A DNA stretch of 64,000 nucleotides. Source: Cyprinodon diabolis (Eukaryota; Chordata; Actinopteri; Cyprinodontiformes; Cyprinodontidae). Where the stretch lies: NCBI GenBank assembly GCA_030533445.1, contig CM060080.1, positions 37,834,380 through 37,898,379 on the forward strand, in the 5' to 3' direction. Below are positions 21,587 to 36,500 of this stretch, in pieces. The position numbers were made by a program, and so were the translations under genes. The notes under the pieces were generated by a model that saw only the letters and a program-made list of their open reading frames with translations, made no database searches and was not told where the DNA came from. Position 1 is the first letter of the stretch. Each line of letters starts with the position of its first letter.

Positions 21587-24500
21587 GTAAGTGTCACTTT
21601 TTGGCTTTGCCGGCATGCAGACAAAACCCTCCTCTCCTCCTGCACTACTGCACAGTGATATTATGCTGATTCAAGGCCTGGCTGTATGCCAAACTGAAGT
21701 TGAGATAATTTGCAAGGCAGGAGGCGCTCGCACACATGTATGCATAGACACCACCTGATAAACTCCTTTACACTAGGTCTTTTAACTCATTCCTGGAAAA
21801 AAAGAATGTACTGTTCTCAAACGCATTGGGCCATGCAGACATTATTGGATCACATATTTGGATAATGAAATCTTGTTTTTTCAACATCTAATCTTATTTG
21901 GAACAATAAAGAACAGTTGTTCTTATTCTTGTAATATCATGTGACATAACTATATTAAGTCAAGTTATGCATTTCATTGTCCCTGATTGGGAAATTGTAT
22001 TTAGTCATTGTTATAAAGTCTTTATCAGCAAAGCATGATTCTGATGGTCATGTTAGCCTACATTTAGGCATATTTTTGTTCTCTAGTTAGGAATATTTTA
22101 TATCATCTGTGCCTTTGATAAGCAAAAAGATCAGTAGCATGTGCCTATCTTCTAATGGTGATCCTTTTTTATTACAAAAGCATTGAGTAAACAAATCTTC
22201 AAAGTCTGTCTAAATATGAGATCCATTGCTTAAATAATTGGATGTTTCAGGGTTTAAGACACCTGGAAATATCTGTTTGTTGCCTGAGCGAGATGCTACC
22301 ATAACTACCGTTGTGAAACATTTGGTTGTGGTTGTGCCACTTTTACCCAGTTCCTGCTGTAGACAGAGGTTGTATTTCCTGTGTGTTCACTAATTCTGCA
22401 ATCAACTTTATATTATTATTTATTTTTAGCCCAGTTAGACTAAAATGTAGAATTGTTTAGAGCTCCTACCACATCGGTCGCTCTTTGAGGTGTTATATTT
22501 GCAAAGGGCTCAGATATTGACGGGCATCAGAACCTTTTATTACAGTATTTGTTTTAACATAAACAGTATAATTGACACCATGGTGATTTTCACAGCTGTG
22601 TTTCAAGTCTGTAGGAGGAATTGAGATTTTAGATGCATCTGGGATTTATTACAAGGGTAGCTTTAGGTGGACCGTCGACGGTAAGCAGCAAGCCGGTTCT
22701 ATGCTAACCGAACACAGTTTCCTGTTAATAAAAGCAGCTTAAAGAGAGGTTTACTGCAGACTTACCCTTAATGAAATATTGAATTGAGCAGAGTCTATAA
22801 TCATATGAATTGCTTTAAACAGTAGCCCACATTTTGTGCTAATGTAGATTAATGAATAGGCTTCATAAAGTCAAAGTGCATTGATACTTTTAGAGTTATT
22901 ACAATAACTAGAGTAAGACATACGCTATATAGAGAGTTATTTTAACACTAATTCAGAGTGGCACCAAATGCACTTGGATTGGTTTTAAATTTAATTGTTA
23001 AAGTGTTACTTTAACACTTTAAAATTTTACAGTGTAGTTTATGTTTCTCATGATTCTGGCTTTAGCTGAATCAGTTTTCTCAGTATTAGGAACGTCCAAT
23101 GATGGACTGACAGGTGATTCTCCTCTTTGCTACAACAGAATTATGTCTGCTGCCGGGCATGTCTTTTGTAATGGGTTTTTGTGGGTTTCGCAAACGTGTC
23201 AAACAGGATATGGGGAAACAGTTACCAAAGGGTTTGACATATTTAATTTCCCGCCAGAATATAATCAAATCTGAGAGCTGATTTTTGCAGTGCTTATTTT
23301 AGCTTTCTGATGAAAAAAAGTATGTGGTACAAATAAGGCGCTTTACATACTGTAAGTGTTAGTTGAATACCTTAGTAGTACACTAATGTGTGTGCACTAC
23401 TTGTATGTAATGTAAACGAGTAAAGATCTATGTTTTTGGAAGTTTTCGCAACCAGAACCTGAAAAATTAGCATGTCATGTATTTATATTTCTCCTCCTTT
23501 GCTATCAGATGCCACGAAAATACTAGGGTTGCAACTAATGATTATCTTGCTAATTGATTAATATGTCCATTATTCCTTGATTAATTGATAAATAATCGGA
23601 TTAATAATCAAAAGGTTTCTTAATGAAGTTTTTTTTCTGAATTAAACCAGTTAAGACCAACACTTTTTTGGATAGAGAGTTTTTGACATTAGTCTAACAA
23701 AACAACGATATGAGCCTCTATATATATTTTGGCCATTTCTTGGAACTGATATTGCTTCCTCTTCCTCAGATGTTAAAGATGACACAATGATTAAAAGAAA
23801 TGTTACACTAACTTCAATTTAGACCATAAAAAAGGTGTTTAAGTAAAAAAATTCCACAACAATTAACAACGGATAGCAAATGGAGGTAGATGCAGTGCAT
23901 GTGGTTCACACAATTACATGGCAGGGCTGCTGAATTTACTAATGACTCGACCGCTGCAGGCTCGTATGTGCAGATGCAGACACAAGTAAGAAAAAAGCCA
24001 GTATTGGCCAAAAATATCAGCTGGTCGCTGTATACATCTCTCTCTATTAAATAGAAGATTGCAAAGACTTGGAACAATTGTTACTCTTAGATGAGCACAT
24101 ATCATCAGTGGACAGCTGCTTGCATTATGTTTCCATCTATGTTATTTTAATGCTCATTTTGAAGTATCCCATTAGAAGAACCTGATAGAAACAGCTAAAT
24201 TTGTATCCATTAACTAAATTTCACAAAATGTTTTAATGCTCATTTGAGGTTTTCAACTTTTTTGAAAAACCTTAAATAAACTAAAGAGAATATAGAAGCA
24301 CATTTGTAGAGGTAGTTCGGATGTAGCGAAAATGTACCTTACTGTTTCTGAAATGTTTAGAACTGCACAACCTCTTGACAACAAAAATATTGGGAGCACA
24401 TGACGGGGATCGTTTAGACAGATGTCAAAATAATTTGTATCAACATCACCTTGCCCCCCCCTCCAGGACAAACTTAGCTTCTAAAAGAGAAAAAAAAACC

Positions 24501-27500
24501 CAGAAAGAACAAAATGTAAAGTTGATCTACTAGCAAATAATGCTAAATTGGATATCTGTAGGTAAACATAAGGTGAGGAAAACCATGCCCTCCAGTAATC
24601 AACGTCTATAGTAGCATAACTACAGATATAGTTCACGCTAATCCACTCTAACTATAAACTTTATCAAAAAGGAAAGCTTTAGGCATAGAATTAAAAGTAG
24701 ACAGGGTGTCCGCCTGCCATACTAAACCTGGAAATTGGTTCCAAAGGAGAGATGCCTCAAAACGTAAAAGATCTACTAGATTTTTTTATCATTATTAGCT
24801 TCCAAGATCAAATGTCAAATGAACAAACTGCACCATGAAGACCATTAAACATGGGAAGTAGTAAGTGGGGAAGTTTCATAGCCTGACGTAGTCCTACTCA
24901 ATTCTAGTCAGTATATGGGTCTGATGCTGCTCCATAGAGCTGTGATTATGGGACGTGTTTTGAACGAACTAGGAAAAAAAATACCTCTGCACTCAATTGG
25001 ATAGACCTACAACCAATAAGAGCAACGGAGTGCGCAACGTATGTTAAGCGATGCATAGTTGTTGTCAACAAAAATCAAAGCGTGCAGTTGCACGCCTAGA
25101 ATAAGAAGATGAGCCTTGATCGCGTTTCTCTGTTCCTGTTTTTAAATTAATGTGCTGTCGATATCTTCTAGAACAGACCTAATAGCAGAATCTACACACC
25201 TCAACTCTCCAGCGGCAGCCATTGTTGTTGTCACCCAAGCGCGCTTTTGTGACGTGGTTGATTACGTTACTGTTGATCATCTGTCCATCATCGTATAAAG
25301 CCCGCCCTGACAATTTGATTGGTCCGCCAGATATTGTGCGAGCATACTCACGCTACTATTGAGCAATGCCAGACTGAACTTCCTGACGTCAAACCTTGTG
25401 GGCGGGACTAAGTTCGGAATGGCACCCAGGCTAGAAGTTTCAACCCAGGATAAACAATAAGAACATCTAACAGAGTCCTGTAAAGTCCATCATGTAAAAA
25501 TTGAAATAGAATGACCCGATTGGCCCAAATCTGCCTAAGACAAGGTCACAACCCCCACACTGAAACACCCTGATAAAGTCCACAACTCATCTTCTGTTAA
25601 TTAAGCTAATTTCACGGCATATTAACTGTTGGTGAGTCTTCACCTTGACCACCTGCAGTGACAGGCTGGCTATGGAGAGACAGGCAGCAAAGATGACCAT
25701 GGTGACGCTAGAGGAGCTGCACAGACAACTCAAGTGGGAGAGTATTAGTTTTGCACCCCAAAAATCTGGTCTCTATTGAAAAGTTGAGAGAAGAAAAAAC
25801 ATTGCAGGAAGTTTACGTTCAGCAAAAAGGCGTGTCCTGATCAGGGGAAAAGTCAATTGTCTTTTTGTGCAAAACAGAGATTTAAAACAAATAATTTAAG
25901 TTAAAAAAAATCCACAATCCTTTTTTTCACCACATTGTTCATTGGTGGTTATAAATTCTGTGCAGATAGGAGTGACCATTCAGCTGTTGAATCATTTCTT
26001 CTGCTGCTCGGTTGTTAATGGCCTGTCAGAGCTGAACTAAAGCTTCTCTCTACTAAATGGAACAACAGAATGAGAAGGCTTTTATAGGACTCCCAGGTGA
26101 CCGTCTCTAGTCAATGAAACCATGCACCTAATGCTCAGTATTGCTAAAGGTATCATTTTCCTACCATCACCTTAACTACTTGATTACTTGTGTGAACCCC
26201 TTATGCTCTAGAGGTTGGACCTGATATATGTTGATGCAGTTGACCTCTTCAACTTTCTCCTTTTTTTTGTCTATGAATTCATCTTCATTGAAATAGTTGG
26301 CTGAAAAACAGAGGAGTTGTTCCACATGAAGGTTTCCTTTTAGAACAACAATTAAATCTACATGTGTACTAGAGCAGCAACTAATGATTATTTTGCAAGT
26401 GGATTAATCTGTCAATTATTTCTTTGAATAATCAATTAATAAGTTAATACGTTTCCATAAAGAACACTTTTTTGCAAAATCAAACCAGGTGGAACTAAAA
26501 CTTTCCATTTCTGAATAGATCCTATTGACAGACAAGATTTTTAACTTAGATGAAAATGTTTTCACAATTAATCTGATTGTTTCAGCCCTAATGTTAACAG
26601 AATGAACATCTAAGTTTAAGATTTTGAAAAGTCCTTATTTATTGATATGGTCTTGTTTTGCAGTTTGGATATACATACAAATATTTTAATTGCTTGCAAA
26701 TTATTATTTTTTTTCTCCAATTTAAATTATTCTTTGCTATTTTGTCTGATTTACAGTATAACATTTTTTGACAATTTGACAACAGGAGGCATAAACTTTC
26801 AGAGTTGACATCTGGAACCAATATTTATGTTTGAAATATCAATGCTAATTTAAATTCCGTGACATTTTCATCATTTTGCTTAACTTGTTTGAGTCACTAG
26901 TTTTACCAGTTATTCTGAGCAGAAAACCTTCTATGTGTTTCTTGTGTTCACTAAATGGCCTGTGGAAAACACTTTTAAGTATTTTAACAATTTCTTTTTT
27001 ATGGCATGTCCTACAAGAGGTCAGATTTCTAGACGTTGTCCCATCACCAAATTGTCTTTCCATAGTTACCATTTGACTTTTGATTAATGTTTTAATCCTT
27101 TAGGGCTGTAACTAATGATCATTTTGCTAATTGATTAATCTTTCGATTATTTTTTTACTAATCTATTAATAATTGTATAGCGAAAAGTTACTTAAAGATT
27201 ATTTTTTACAGAATTTAAAACAGGTGAAACAAAAACCTTCTCCACTTAAGGAGTTCTAGATAGAGAATATTGATGGACAAAAAATGAAATAAATAAAAAA
27301 ATGTAAATAAAAAAATATCTTTATTTATTTATTTAATTTTTTTTACATTTTGGTATAATTACTCTTCTAAGTAGGCCGCTCTGTCAGCTGAAGGTCTGTT
27401 TTAGAGTCTCCATTTAATGACTAATCAATAACTGAATTAATGTATTATTTCAATAATCAATCAATCACGATTAATCCGATTAATTGTTTCAGCCTTAGTG

Positions 27501-30500
27501 TCCTAAACTTAAGTTAATATAGTTGGACGGTCATGTCTTTATACATTTATTTTGTTGAAAAAAGGTTATACCAAACAAATGACTGCGTTTGTTAAAAAAG
27601 GAGGAAAAGGGTGTAAGAATTAATTGAAAATATCCATTGCAGTCTGCTCCCTTAGAGATGACAGTTATTATGCTCTTGCAGGCTGTATTTGTTTACCTCT
27701 AATCCCTTAATCTATGCAGAATGAGAATAAGATATAACTGCTTTCCTAGCAAGAATGCTGTCTGTTCCGAGCAACAGCTACTAACAATTTACTGCATGGA
27801 AAGGAAAAAATAGCCTCCTGTGTAAAAACTATTTATAGAAACACCTCAGGGTTATTTATTACATGCAAGAGAAGGCTTTTAGTATGTGGGGGATTTGGAA
27901 TAATAAAGGGATTTTCTGCACAAGATGATAACACTTCAAATAATTTATTTACTATGTCCAAGTGGTATGTTTAAATTAGTAGCTCTCTAGAAAAGCACGT
28001 TTCAACATTGAACAGATTCTGCTTACTGCTGAATTGATAATGGATGTGCTTTAGAGCTTTTACATCAGGCTTTGCAAAGGGAATTCCTGAGTGGGTGTGT
28101 CTTCTTTGTCGTCACAATAGCGTTGGGCTCGGAGAGAGGGTGAGCAGGTGGTGCATGTCATTCTGCAACCTCAGAATTAATTATTGAATTAGGTGCATCA
28201 GTTGTACTCTTTATAGCAGTCTTTGCTCTGTCTGTTAAATCTATTGGACCATTGGGACCTCATTTGTTTCTAATTAAGTTTATAGCAAAGCCCCGTATGC
28301 CAGTTTGGTGTTTGTTTTGTTATTAAGATTCAGTGTCATAGAGGATTAGATATGTCTTATAGGCAAATATAAGCTAACAGACACTGCCACACAAAAGCAC
28401 ACACACACATACCAACTAGGCTTAAATCTGGATAATACAGCCGCGGGTGTGACATCACCCCCAACTGCACACACACTTCAAACCGTGATTGGTTGAGCTA
28501 GCCTCCTAGCTGAGCCCTCTCCAGCCTCAGATGGTGTGATGATACAGCGAGGCAGTGCAGCGAGGGCTGTACACATCCACACAGCCATGGCTTCTCTGGA
28601 TGGGAAAAACACAGGAGGAAGGATGGGATTGTAGATCACCCGCTTTATTAGTGTGTGTGTGTGTGTGTGCATGTCTGACAGTGTGTGAGAGGGTCAGGGA
28701 GGAGGGGACATTTTCATCACTGCCTCCAGCAGCTTTCTCGCTTTCACCGAGGAAACCAGGCAGCCAGATCTGTTTTGCTTCCTGCTGGATAAAAAGGGTG
28801 AAAGGACAGCTTTGCCTGTTGTGTCTTTTCTTCCACTGACACACCTAAATGCACCGTGGAACTTATGGGACGCAAAGGACGAGAGCTGGAGAGTGGGGTG
28901 CAGAATGGCTCACTATAAGGACATTTCTGTCAGAAAGACTTCTTTAAACCTGGTGACAGGTTTTTTCCAGTATCTGCGTGGTAAGTAGCTCTGCAGCGAG
29001 CTCCATCGTTGATCTGGGAAGCTTTTAAGGAAATAAAATAGGCTAATGGTTTGGTGGTATGTGATGTTTGAATGAACTTAATGCTCAAACATTATCATGT
29101 GTGTCAGGCACCTTTTTCTGTACGTATAAGTACGTGGACATCTGTATGTGTGCAGTATGGCTCACTGGGCATCCCCTGTGTTTCAGTGATGAAGCATTAG
29201 CCTGTAGGTCAACGATGTCTTTGCTCTCTCTATAGTGTTCACATTGCTCTCTTAAACACGTGACCACTGTTTCTATATTTCTGAGGTGGGTGTTTAAAAA
29301 TGGCCACTGTAAGCAGCGCAGCGCTAGCCAGCCGGCACGCACGACACAGTGCTCAACATGAAAAAAGCCCCACAAAAAGCACAGAAATGTGTTTCTTTGT
29401 TATAAATGATGCATAATGCATGAGGGGTTGTGATTGAATGTATAAAAAGATCAGAGAGAGGCTGGGGGTGACCTCAGCAGTCACTGAGCACAGGGGATGG
29501 GGGGGTTGGGAGATGTGTTGAAAAGCTATTTTCTCAAACTCTTTTTTTTTTTTTTGAGCCCATGTTTGGAGCGATTGTTGCACTTTTACTGTGAAAACAT
29601 AGTTGCTCAAGTATGGTGCAGTGTTACTGTAATGCCACTGGTGTCCTGTGAGCAATGTGATTCTTATGGTGGAACAATGGTCTTTAAATTAAGGTGTAAA
29701 ACATTTGGTTTTATGAATCATTAACCCTATATTGCTAAATGTATCGTATTTAATACATACGGTTTCTGAAATGTTTTGCATCTGACACCTTTTGCATAAT
29801 TTAATGGTAAAAACTTTGCTCAAAATCCTATTGTACACAATCAGATATACCTGAAAACAGCCAGTAGAAGACTACACAAAAAAATAATCTTGACTTATCG
29901 CATAGTAATAAATTCTTAATATCAAAAATGTATTTCTGTTTTTTCTTTTTACATATTTTGTTAAAAGGGCAAATAAGGAATTCAAACCAAAAAAAAGTAA
30001 TTATCTGTTTTGTTTTATTCTTGGATCGGACTTTAAAGGGTTAAGAGAATCCACACTCCTGAGAACTTTCCATATTATATTTTATTTAAAAAACAAAGGC
30101 TCAGTGTATCGTGGAGGAGGAAGCATGCTTTTAGTATTTGACCTAAAATATATGCAAAGATAACACATAGCACTGAACATACACTTTAAAATTTGGTGGT
30201 GGCAGCATGTTGTCCATTTTCAGTCAAAGTTTAAGGGAAGATGGCTGGAACTAAACAAAAAGCAAGCAGTTCTTAAAGAAACCCTGTTAGACAGTGCAGA
30301 GGAATCGAGAGTCGGATAGAGCTTCCCTGTCCATTAGGACAGCGATGCTGAGTGATCCAGGTCAGGGTTCTCTAACTCCTGTTCTCTAGAGCCAATACTT
30401 TGCAACCTTTCAATATGTCTCTGCTTCAAAACACATTAATCCGATCAACAGCTTATTAGAAGGGCCCTGTTGATCTGACTGCACTCTGAGAAGTAGAGAT

Positions 30501-33500
30501 GAACAATAATCGCCCTGTCTGTCATTATCTGCCAAAGATTGATCATCATAAGATTTATGATGATGGTGATAAACTCTGATTGATGCTGAACAAATAGTTA
30601 AAATGATTGGCTTGTTTGAATTATTTCACCTGGATAGGACAGATTATCACAATCACAACAACAACTGAGTTCTATTTTTAAGGGAAAGTCTTTCTGTTTG
30701 TGGGTTTCTCCCTGTAACTGTCACAGATTTATGGACAAAAATGTGATCATTTTTAAATACCTTTTATACATTATGTATCTAAGGGTGTCATTTAAAATTT
30801 CAATGTTTATTACTCAACCAAAAAAGTGTTAAAAAGTTGATATTTCCCAATCTCTGCCATTGTAGCTGGGACGAAGAACCTATAAACACAGGTTACTGTG
30901 GTAAGGTGAAACTATTGCGGCTGAAGTTTTACTTACAAACTTGCTATTTTAAAACATGTTCCTAATAATTGTAAGTAAACTAAAATGTGAGAATAGTATC
31001 AGCTGAAAGGTCATAACATAAACAGTGAACACCAACCTGACTCCCCCAAAAGTTTATTAAACACTACACTTGTTAAAATTATGAAAGTAGAAAGAAATTT
31101 CAGAATTTAATTTCTATGCTCATATAGTTTAGAATTAGTTTCAGTGACATATCCAGAAGTTGCAGGACGCAGGCATTAAAGTACTAGTGTTTCAGAGCCC
31201 AGATTTAGAGAAGGCATATTAGAGTGGTCCAGTCAAAGTCCAGACCTATATAAACAAGATTTAGTTGTAGGTTGTAGTTCTTAAAAATGAATCCTGTCCA
31301 TCTGCTCTGACTGAGCGTTAGCTATTTTGCAGCAGAAACTGAACTTTCCTGTTCTGATTTCCAAAGTTCCTTCTGAAGATAATCAGAAAAAATGTGTTCA
31401 GTCACTAAAGTGCTTCTACTGTAAGCTGAACAAGCAGCAGAAATGAAGTACAATACAATACCACATACACATGAAAACAATAAAAACAGAGTATCTGACC
31501 TGATCATTTCAGTGCTTCTCTGGGATTATGTGACTCCATATTACTAAATCTATACAGAAACAAACAATACAGTGACCATATAACTTTACTGCAGCAACTC
31601 ACTGCAGCTAGTAAGTAGCACTGCGTTTATATGATTTTATAATTATGATCACAACTTAAGCAGGTTGCAAAATTGATGATTTTGATTACTGGTAATTCAG
31701 TGACTATAAATATGCAACTTGCCGCACAGCCCTAAAAGACTTACCTTGAAAATTCAAGATCCATCCATTCATCTTCTCCTGTCTGGGTGGGGCTGGTGCC
31801 TATCTGCAGCCGTGTATGGGTGAAAGGCGGGGTGCACCCTGGACAGGTTTCCAGTCTGTCGCAGGGCAACATAGGGACATATACCTAAGTTACATTTAGA
31901 GATGCCAATTACGTTTTTTGGACTATGGGAGGACGCCGGAGTACCGGGAGAGAACCCACGCATGCATAGGGAGAACATGCAAACTCCATGCAGCAAGACC
32001 TTAGTGCTATAAACTGTTTCACAGTGCAGCTTCACAATCAAGTTCCATATTTACATTTTCTACATATGCTACATTAAGAATCGTTTTTCTTTCAGTTCAC
32101 TACTGTGAGGCACATAGTTCTGGTTCATCACATTAAATACCAGTTAAATGTTTTGGGTTTCAGGTTGCAAATTTAAGGTATGAATAGTTCACAGATTCAC
32201 TTTGTTTAAAGTCAGTTTAAACCATCATCTATACAATTAAATGGATTAGAGTAGCTTTGCCTCGTCTGTTCCTGTTTGGCTGTGACGCCATCCTGGAGAG
32301 AAACATCAGCTGTGCTGCTTCCATCAACACCCTTGTTTATAGATGCTGGAGATCGGCCTGTTTTCCAGTGTGGTCCTGTTTCTCTGACCGTGACTGGCTG
32401 GATGTGCTCTCTTCATCCTCTGGCATGGGAGCTGGCTCGGAGCTCGTCTGCCTGGCTGTGTGTTTCCTGGACCTTTTACAGCTGGTTTTTGTATCTCTGC
32501 TACTGTCTCCTTGAACCCCAGTCGGCCTCAGCAGATGGCCGCTCACACTGAGCCTGGTTCTGCTGGAGGTTCCTTCCTGTTCAAAGGGAGTTTTTCCTCT
32601 CCACTGTCGCCTCAAGCATGCTTAGTGTGAGGGATTGCATTCGAGTCAATGAGTCGATGCAATCAACTGGTTTTCCTTAGATAGAAAACTTTGTATCAAT
32701 TTGACTGTATGATCTGGTTGAACTGTAAAGTGCCTTGAAATAACACGTGTTGTGAATTTGGCGCTATATAAATAAACTGAATTGAATTGAATTGAAATTT
32801 AACCGGGCAGTTATTTTTGATCTCTGATGTCGGTTGCCCGCTCTATAGGAAAGTCACCTGTTACTGTGTTGAAATAGATCAATCAGATGTACTTTTGAAG
32901 CTTCCACATTTTTAATTTAACTTTGTTTTTCATTCTTTAGATGAACAAGAAGCAGTACAGAAGAGAACCTTCACAAAATGGATCAATTCTCATTTAGCAA
33001 AGGTAAGTGTGAACTGCTTCCTATAGCACACTGCACTTTTGTCCTATCCTGATCGGAAAGCTTGTGAGATGTTAACAACTTTTATCATTTGGATTATTTT
33101 GAGAATTTATCTTTCAATGTTGTTTGGAATCCCTCAGATTATTCATTTAAGTATGATTACAGTAACGGAGTCATTTACCCCTAATTTCCTAATTGTTAAA
33201 ATCAAATCAGGTTCAGTGGAACCCCATGTTTGTTATCAATGCTTGGTGAAGTGAAAATAAAAAAAAATGATCCAGGACAATATTCCTACTGAAGGGTTTT
33301 GGCATGAAATGACAAAGCCCATTTGTTCAGCTTTCAAGATTCTCTCAAGGGCGATTTAAACTGACAAAAGCCTGCATACATCTAGTGGAGTGTGTTTGTG
33401 CGGACATGTGGGGTATTTATTGGAATTATTCAGAGAGTGGTTTGTGTTTGTGCTGTATGAATCCGTATTGGAGTGTGCAGATATTTGCAGTAGCGTTCGT

Positions 33501-36500
33501 GCTCATGGTGCGTGTGTGTGTGTGGGTGTTTGTGGCGTTCATTGGCAGGGACAGTAATGTGGTGTCCAGATGGACAACAAGAGGGTGAGGACAGTTCCCT
33601 GTAGGCAGTCGTCTGCTTCTGAGTTTCTTGCTTCTAAATTAACAGGCTCTCTGTTCGCAGCCAAAACACATGCTTATATGTTTTGTTATCAAAAGTTAGA
33701 TTAGATGCAGTATTGTCTTGCAGAGCATTGAAAAGAAAAATACTGGAATCATCTCCTGGTGAGGTGATAATCAGTTATGTTATGTAGAGTTACAGTGCTG
33801 GGACACACGCTGCTGCTGGTCCATTCTCCATTATTTATACCCTATGATTTAGCTCACTAACTGCATACTAATAGAGGTAATGTAATATAGGCTAACTGAT
33901 GGGGGGGTTTGGGGTTATGTCCATGCAGCAGATGTCTCCTGAGTTTCTGCCTGACAGGACATTAGTAGTGACAGTTTTTGTGTAATCTGAAATGTTAACA
34001 GTTTAGGATGAAACGGGTTTTTGTAGACCTTTTTTTTTTTTTTTTTTTACAGAAAATGGACTTTATCTGAGTTGTTACTTCCTACAGCTGTTATGCTTTG
34101 CTTTTAGCCTTTGTGTCCACTTCCTGCAGTATTCTATAAAGCAGCACTTTTTTCCAGGGAGTTTCATGGTTTTTTTTTCCACAGACATGGGTATCATGTG
34201 ACTGAGAAAATCAGGTTTCCAGGTTGGGCATTTTCTTCACTGGACTATTTTTGTGCAGATACAGAGCGTTGCTAAAGTATTTATAGCTCTTAGACTTGTA
34301 CACATTTTGTCACATCAGAGTTACAAACCCAGGTTATCAGGTCTTTGTGAGCCAACCTAAAGTAGAATATCATTTTCCAACTTTTTCGAAATTTAATTTG
34401 ATGTTGATATTTTTAATCCCTGATTTTAAGTGTGATGGATTAAAATTTTTCCACTAAAGCAGAATAGAAACCCACTGTTATATTTAGCATAGGTAAATGG
34501 TTTTAAGTGTTATGTTTTTCAGATGAAAATACAAAACTTCTGTTGTCTATTGTTAATCAGAAAAATCACCTTCAGCGTATAGAATGAGTGATGGCTTTAA
34601 TAACAATGTGTGGTGTAGTCGACTAGTAAGACATGCACAGCATCCCTCCCAATAAGAAGCTACTCCTCTAATTCAGGCTCATCCAAAATACTCCTACCTA
34701 CTCCTGTTCTCTACATCCATTCTGTTCCTCTGCTTGGTTTTGATGTGTCAAAGCTGAAAGTGAATTCAAAGGAAGACTTATTATTTAGCTTGTTTAATTT
34801 TTCAATTGGGTCCTCAGAAAGCAAAACAGATCCCAGCCCTGTTTCATTTTACTGCCTAAAAAAATCTAATATTTTCGTGTGTCACTTGCAATGCACCAGC
34901 AGACCACTAGGGGTACGCGTACCCTCGGTTGGGAAACACTGCTGCAGGGTACAGCGTTACTAGTCCAAGTGCATTTCAATAAGTCTTCTTCAGTTATTAA
35001 AATCACGTTACCCTGGGATCATTGCGTATTAGACACTATTATTGAAAGCTAGCATTAGGTAGCTTTACCTTTCCTCCACATGTCCTTTTGCCTTGGTTCA
35101 ATAATAATAATAATAATTGAACTTTATTGATCTCATTGGAGATGTTTACCTCTACATTTAACCCAACCCCTTGGAGAGCAGTGGGCTGCTATCGTGGGGC
35201 CCCCAGGGAGCAGTGTGGGGTTAAGGGTCTTGCTCAGAGACCCAGAGTGGCAGTCTGTGGGAGTGGGGGATCGAACACAGAACCTCAGGATTCCAAGCTC
35301 TATCCCCTAACTGCGATTCCACTTGTCTTTCCTGTTTCTCTCCTCACTAAAGGGCTGGTTATCCTCCTGCAGCAGTGTGTCCCAGTGAGCTTGTGGCAGA
35401 TATTTTTGATTTATGCCCAAAATTGAAGTTTGCTCTGTGCTATGTTATTCTACGCCACAACGCAGGAGGGACAGTCACGAACTAGCTGTGGGTCTAGATA
35501 CGGCCGAGGCGATGAGGAAGTGGGGGCAGGTTTGTGTGACAACAGAGGGACATGAAGGCGAAAAAGAGCGTTCTCGCTCACCTCGCTCTTCTAGCTGGTC
35601 CATCTTCACTAGTCGTTTTCCACAATGGCGGTCATACAAACAAAACAAGCCAGTAAGGAACCAAGGAAATATGGATAGACTAGAGCGGATGTAGATTTGA
35701 GCAATCAGAGGCCTCCTGTCTGCGTCGATTTTGGAGAGGTGCAGCAGAGTGTCTGCGGAATGGGGCGGAGGCACATTTACATTCACTGCGACACACAGGC
35801 AGACGACCTGATTTCTGAGTATAAATCAGCCTTTTTCCATGTCTGCATAACGCCTTCCTTATGCTCTCTTCCCTCTGAGTCTAAAAACATTGATAAACAC
35901 AGACTGAGTTGTTACTTTTGTGTTGTTTGTCCTTAAAAATCACACCATGTCAGAGTACCACCTAGCTATCCTGACCCCCCCTTTAGATTTTACCCAATTG
36001 CAATGGAAAATGCATCATGTTAAACTGACCTAACCCGACCCTTATAAATTAGGCCCAAATGGAGCATATAAAAGCTCTGAGCTTCACAGAGCAGTTCTAT
36101 TTCTACAGGTTACATGTATGTGGGCTGTATTTATGTCAGATCACTGAGGAAAGTTCTCGCTCTTGATATTATTTGGACATATTTGGCAAGATAACAATCA
36201 GCCAGATGGTTATACCTGAGTAGGTCTGCTTCTTTGAATACATTTACATGGCGTTGTATGTGCAGATATTACCGGAAAGTTTGAGGGTCCCAAGACAAAA
36301 AGCAGCTCATTGTAAAGGACTCCAGACCGCTTTGCCCCAAACAGGCAGCCAATTGTAATTCTGTCATGGAGTGTGCCGAGTTGTGAAATGGCCTGATTAA
36401 CCTGCCAAAAAAACTATTCCCACGGGCAGTTTTCCCTTTAATTAAATACTGTCTCTAAGAACAACATTTTTTTTATTTTTTGGGACATAAGATTTTTATG

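Larger units (their letters stand above)
21587..32940. other. syne1 intron 1 (11.4 kb)
   Basis: Holds the candidate exon 1b and its promoter, three hAT MITE copies of one family (23524, 26370, 27101), the 9-bp-duplication element at 24879, Tc1-like fragments (about 25640-25830, 30090-30270 and 31110-31260) and two LINE-type tails (31750-32050, 32250-32805). A further worn repeat resembling a fish MITE lies at about 30360-30490. No other gene is supported. Confidence 0.6.

Noticed and set aside
28478..28844. Open readings of about 100 residues around the GT microsatellite
   Set aside because: Driven by the repeat and GC-rich promoter-like DNA; no homology and no splice continuity with syne1.
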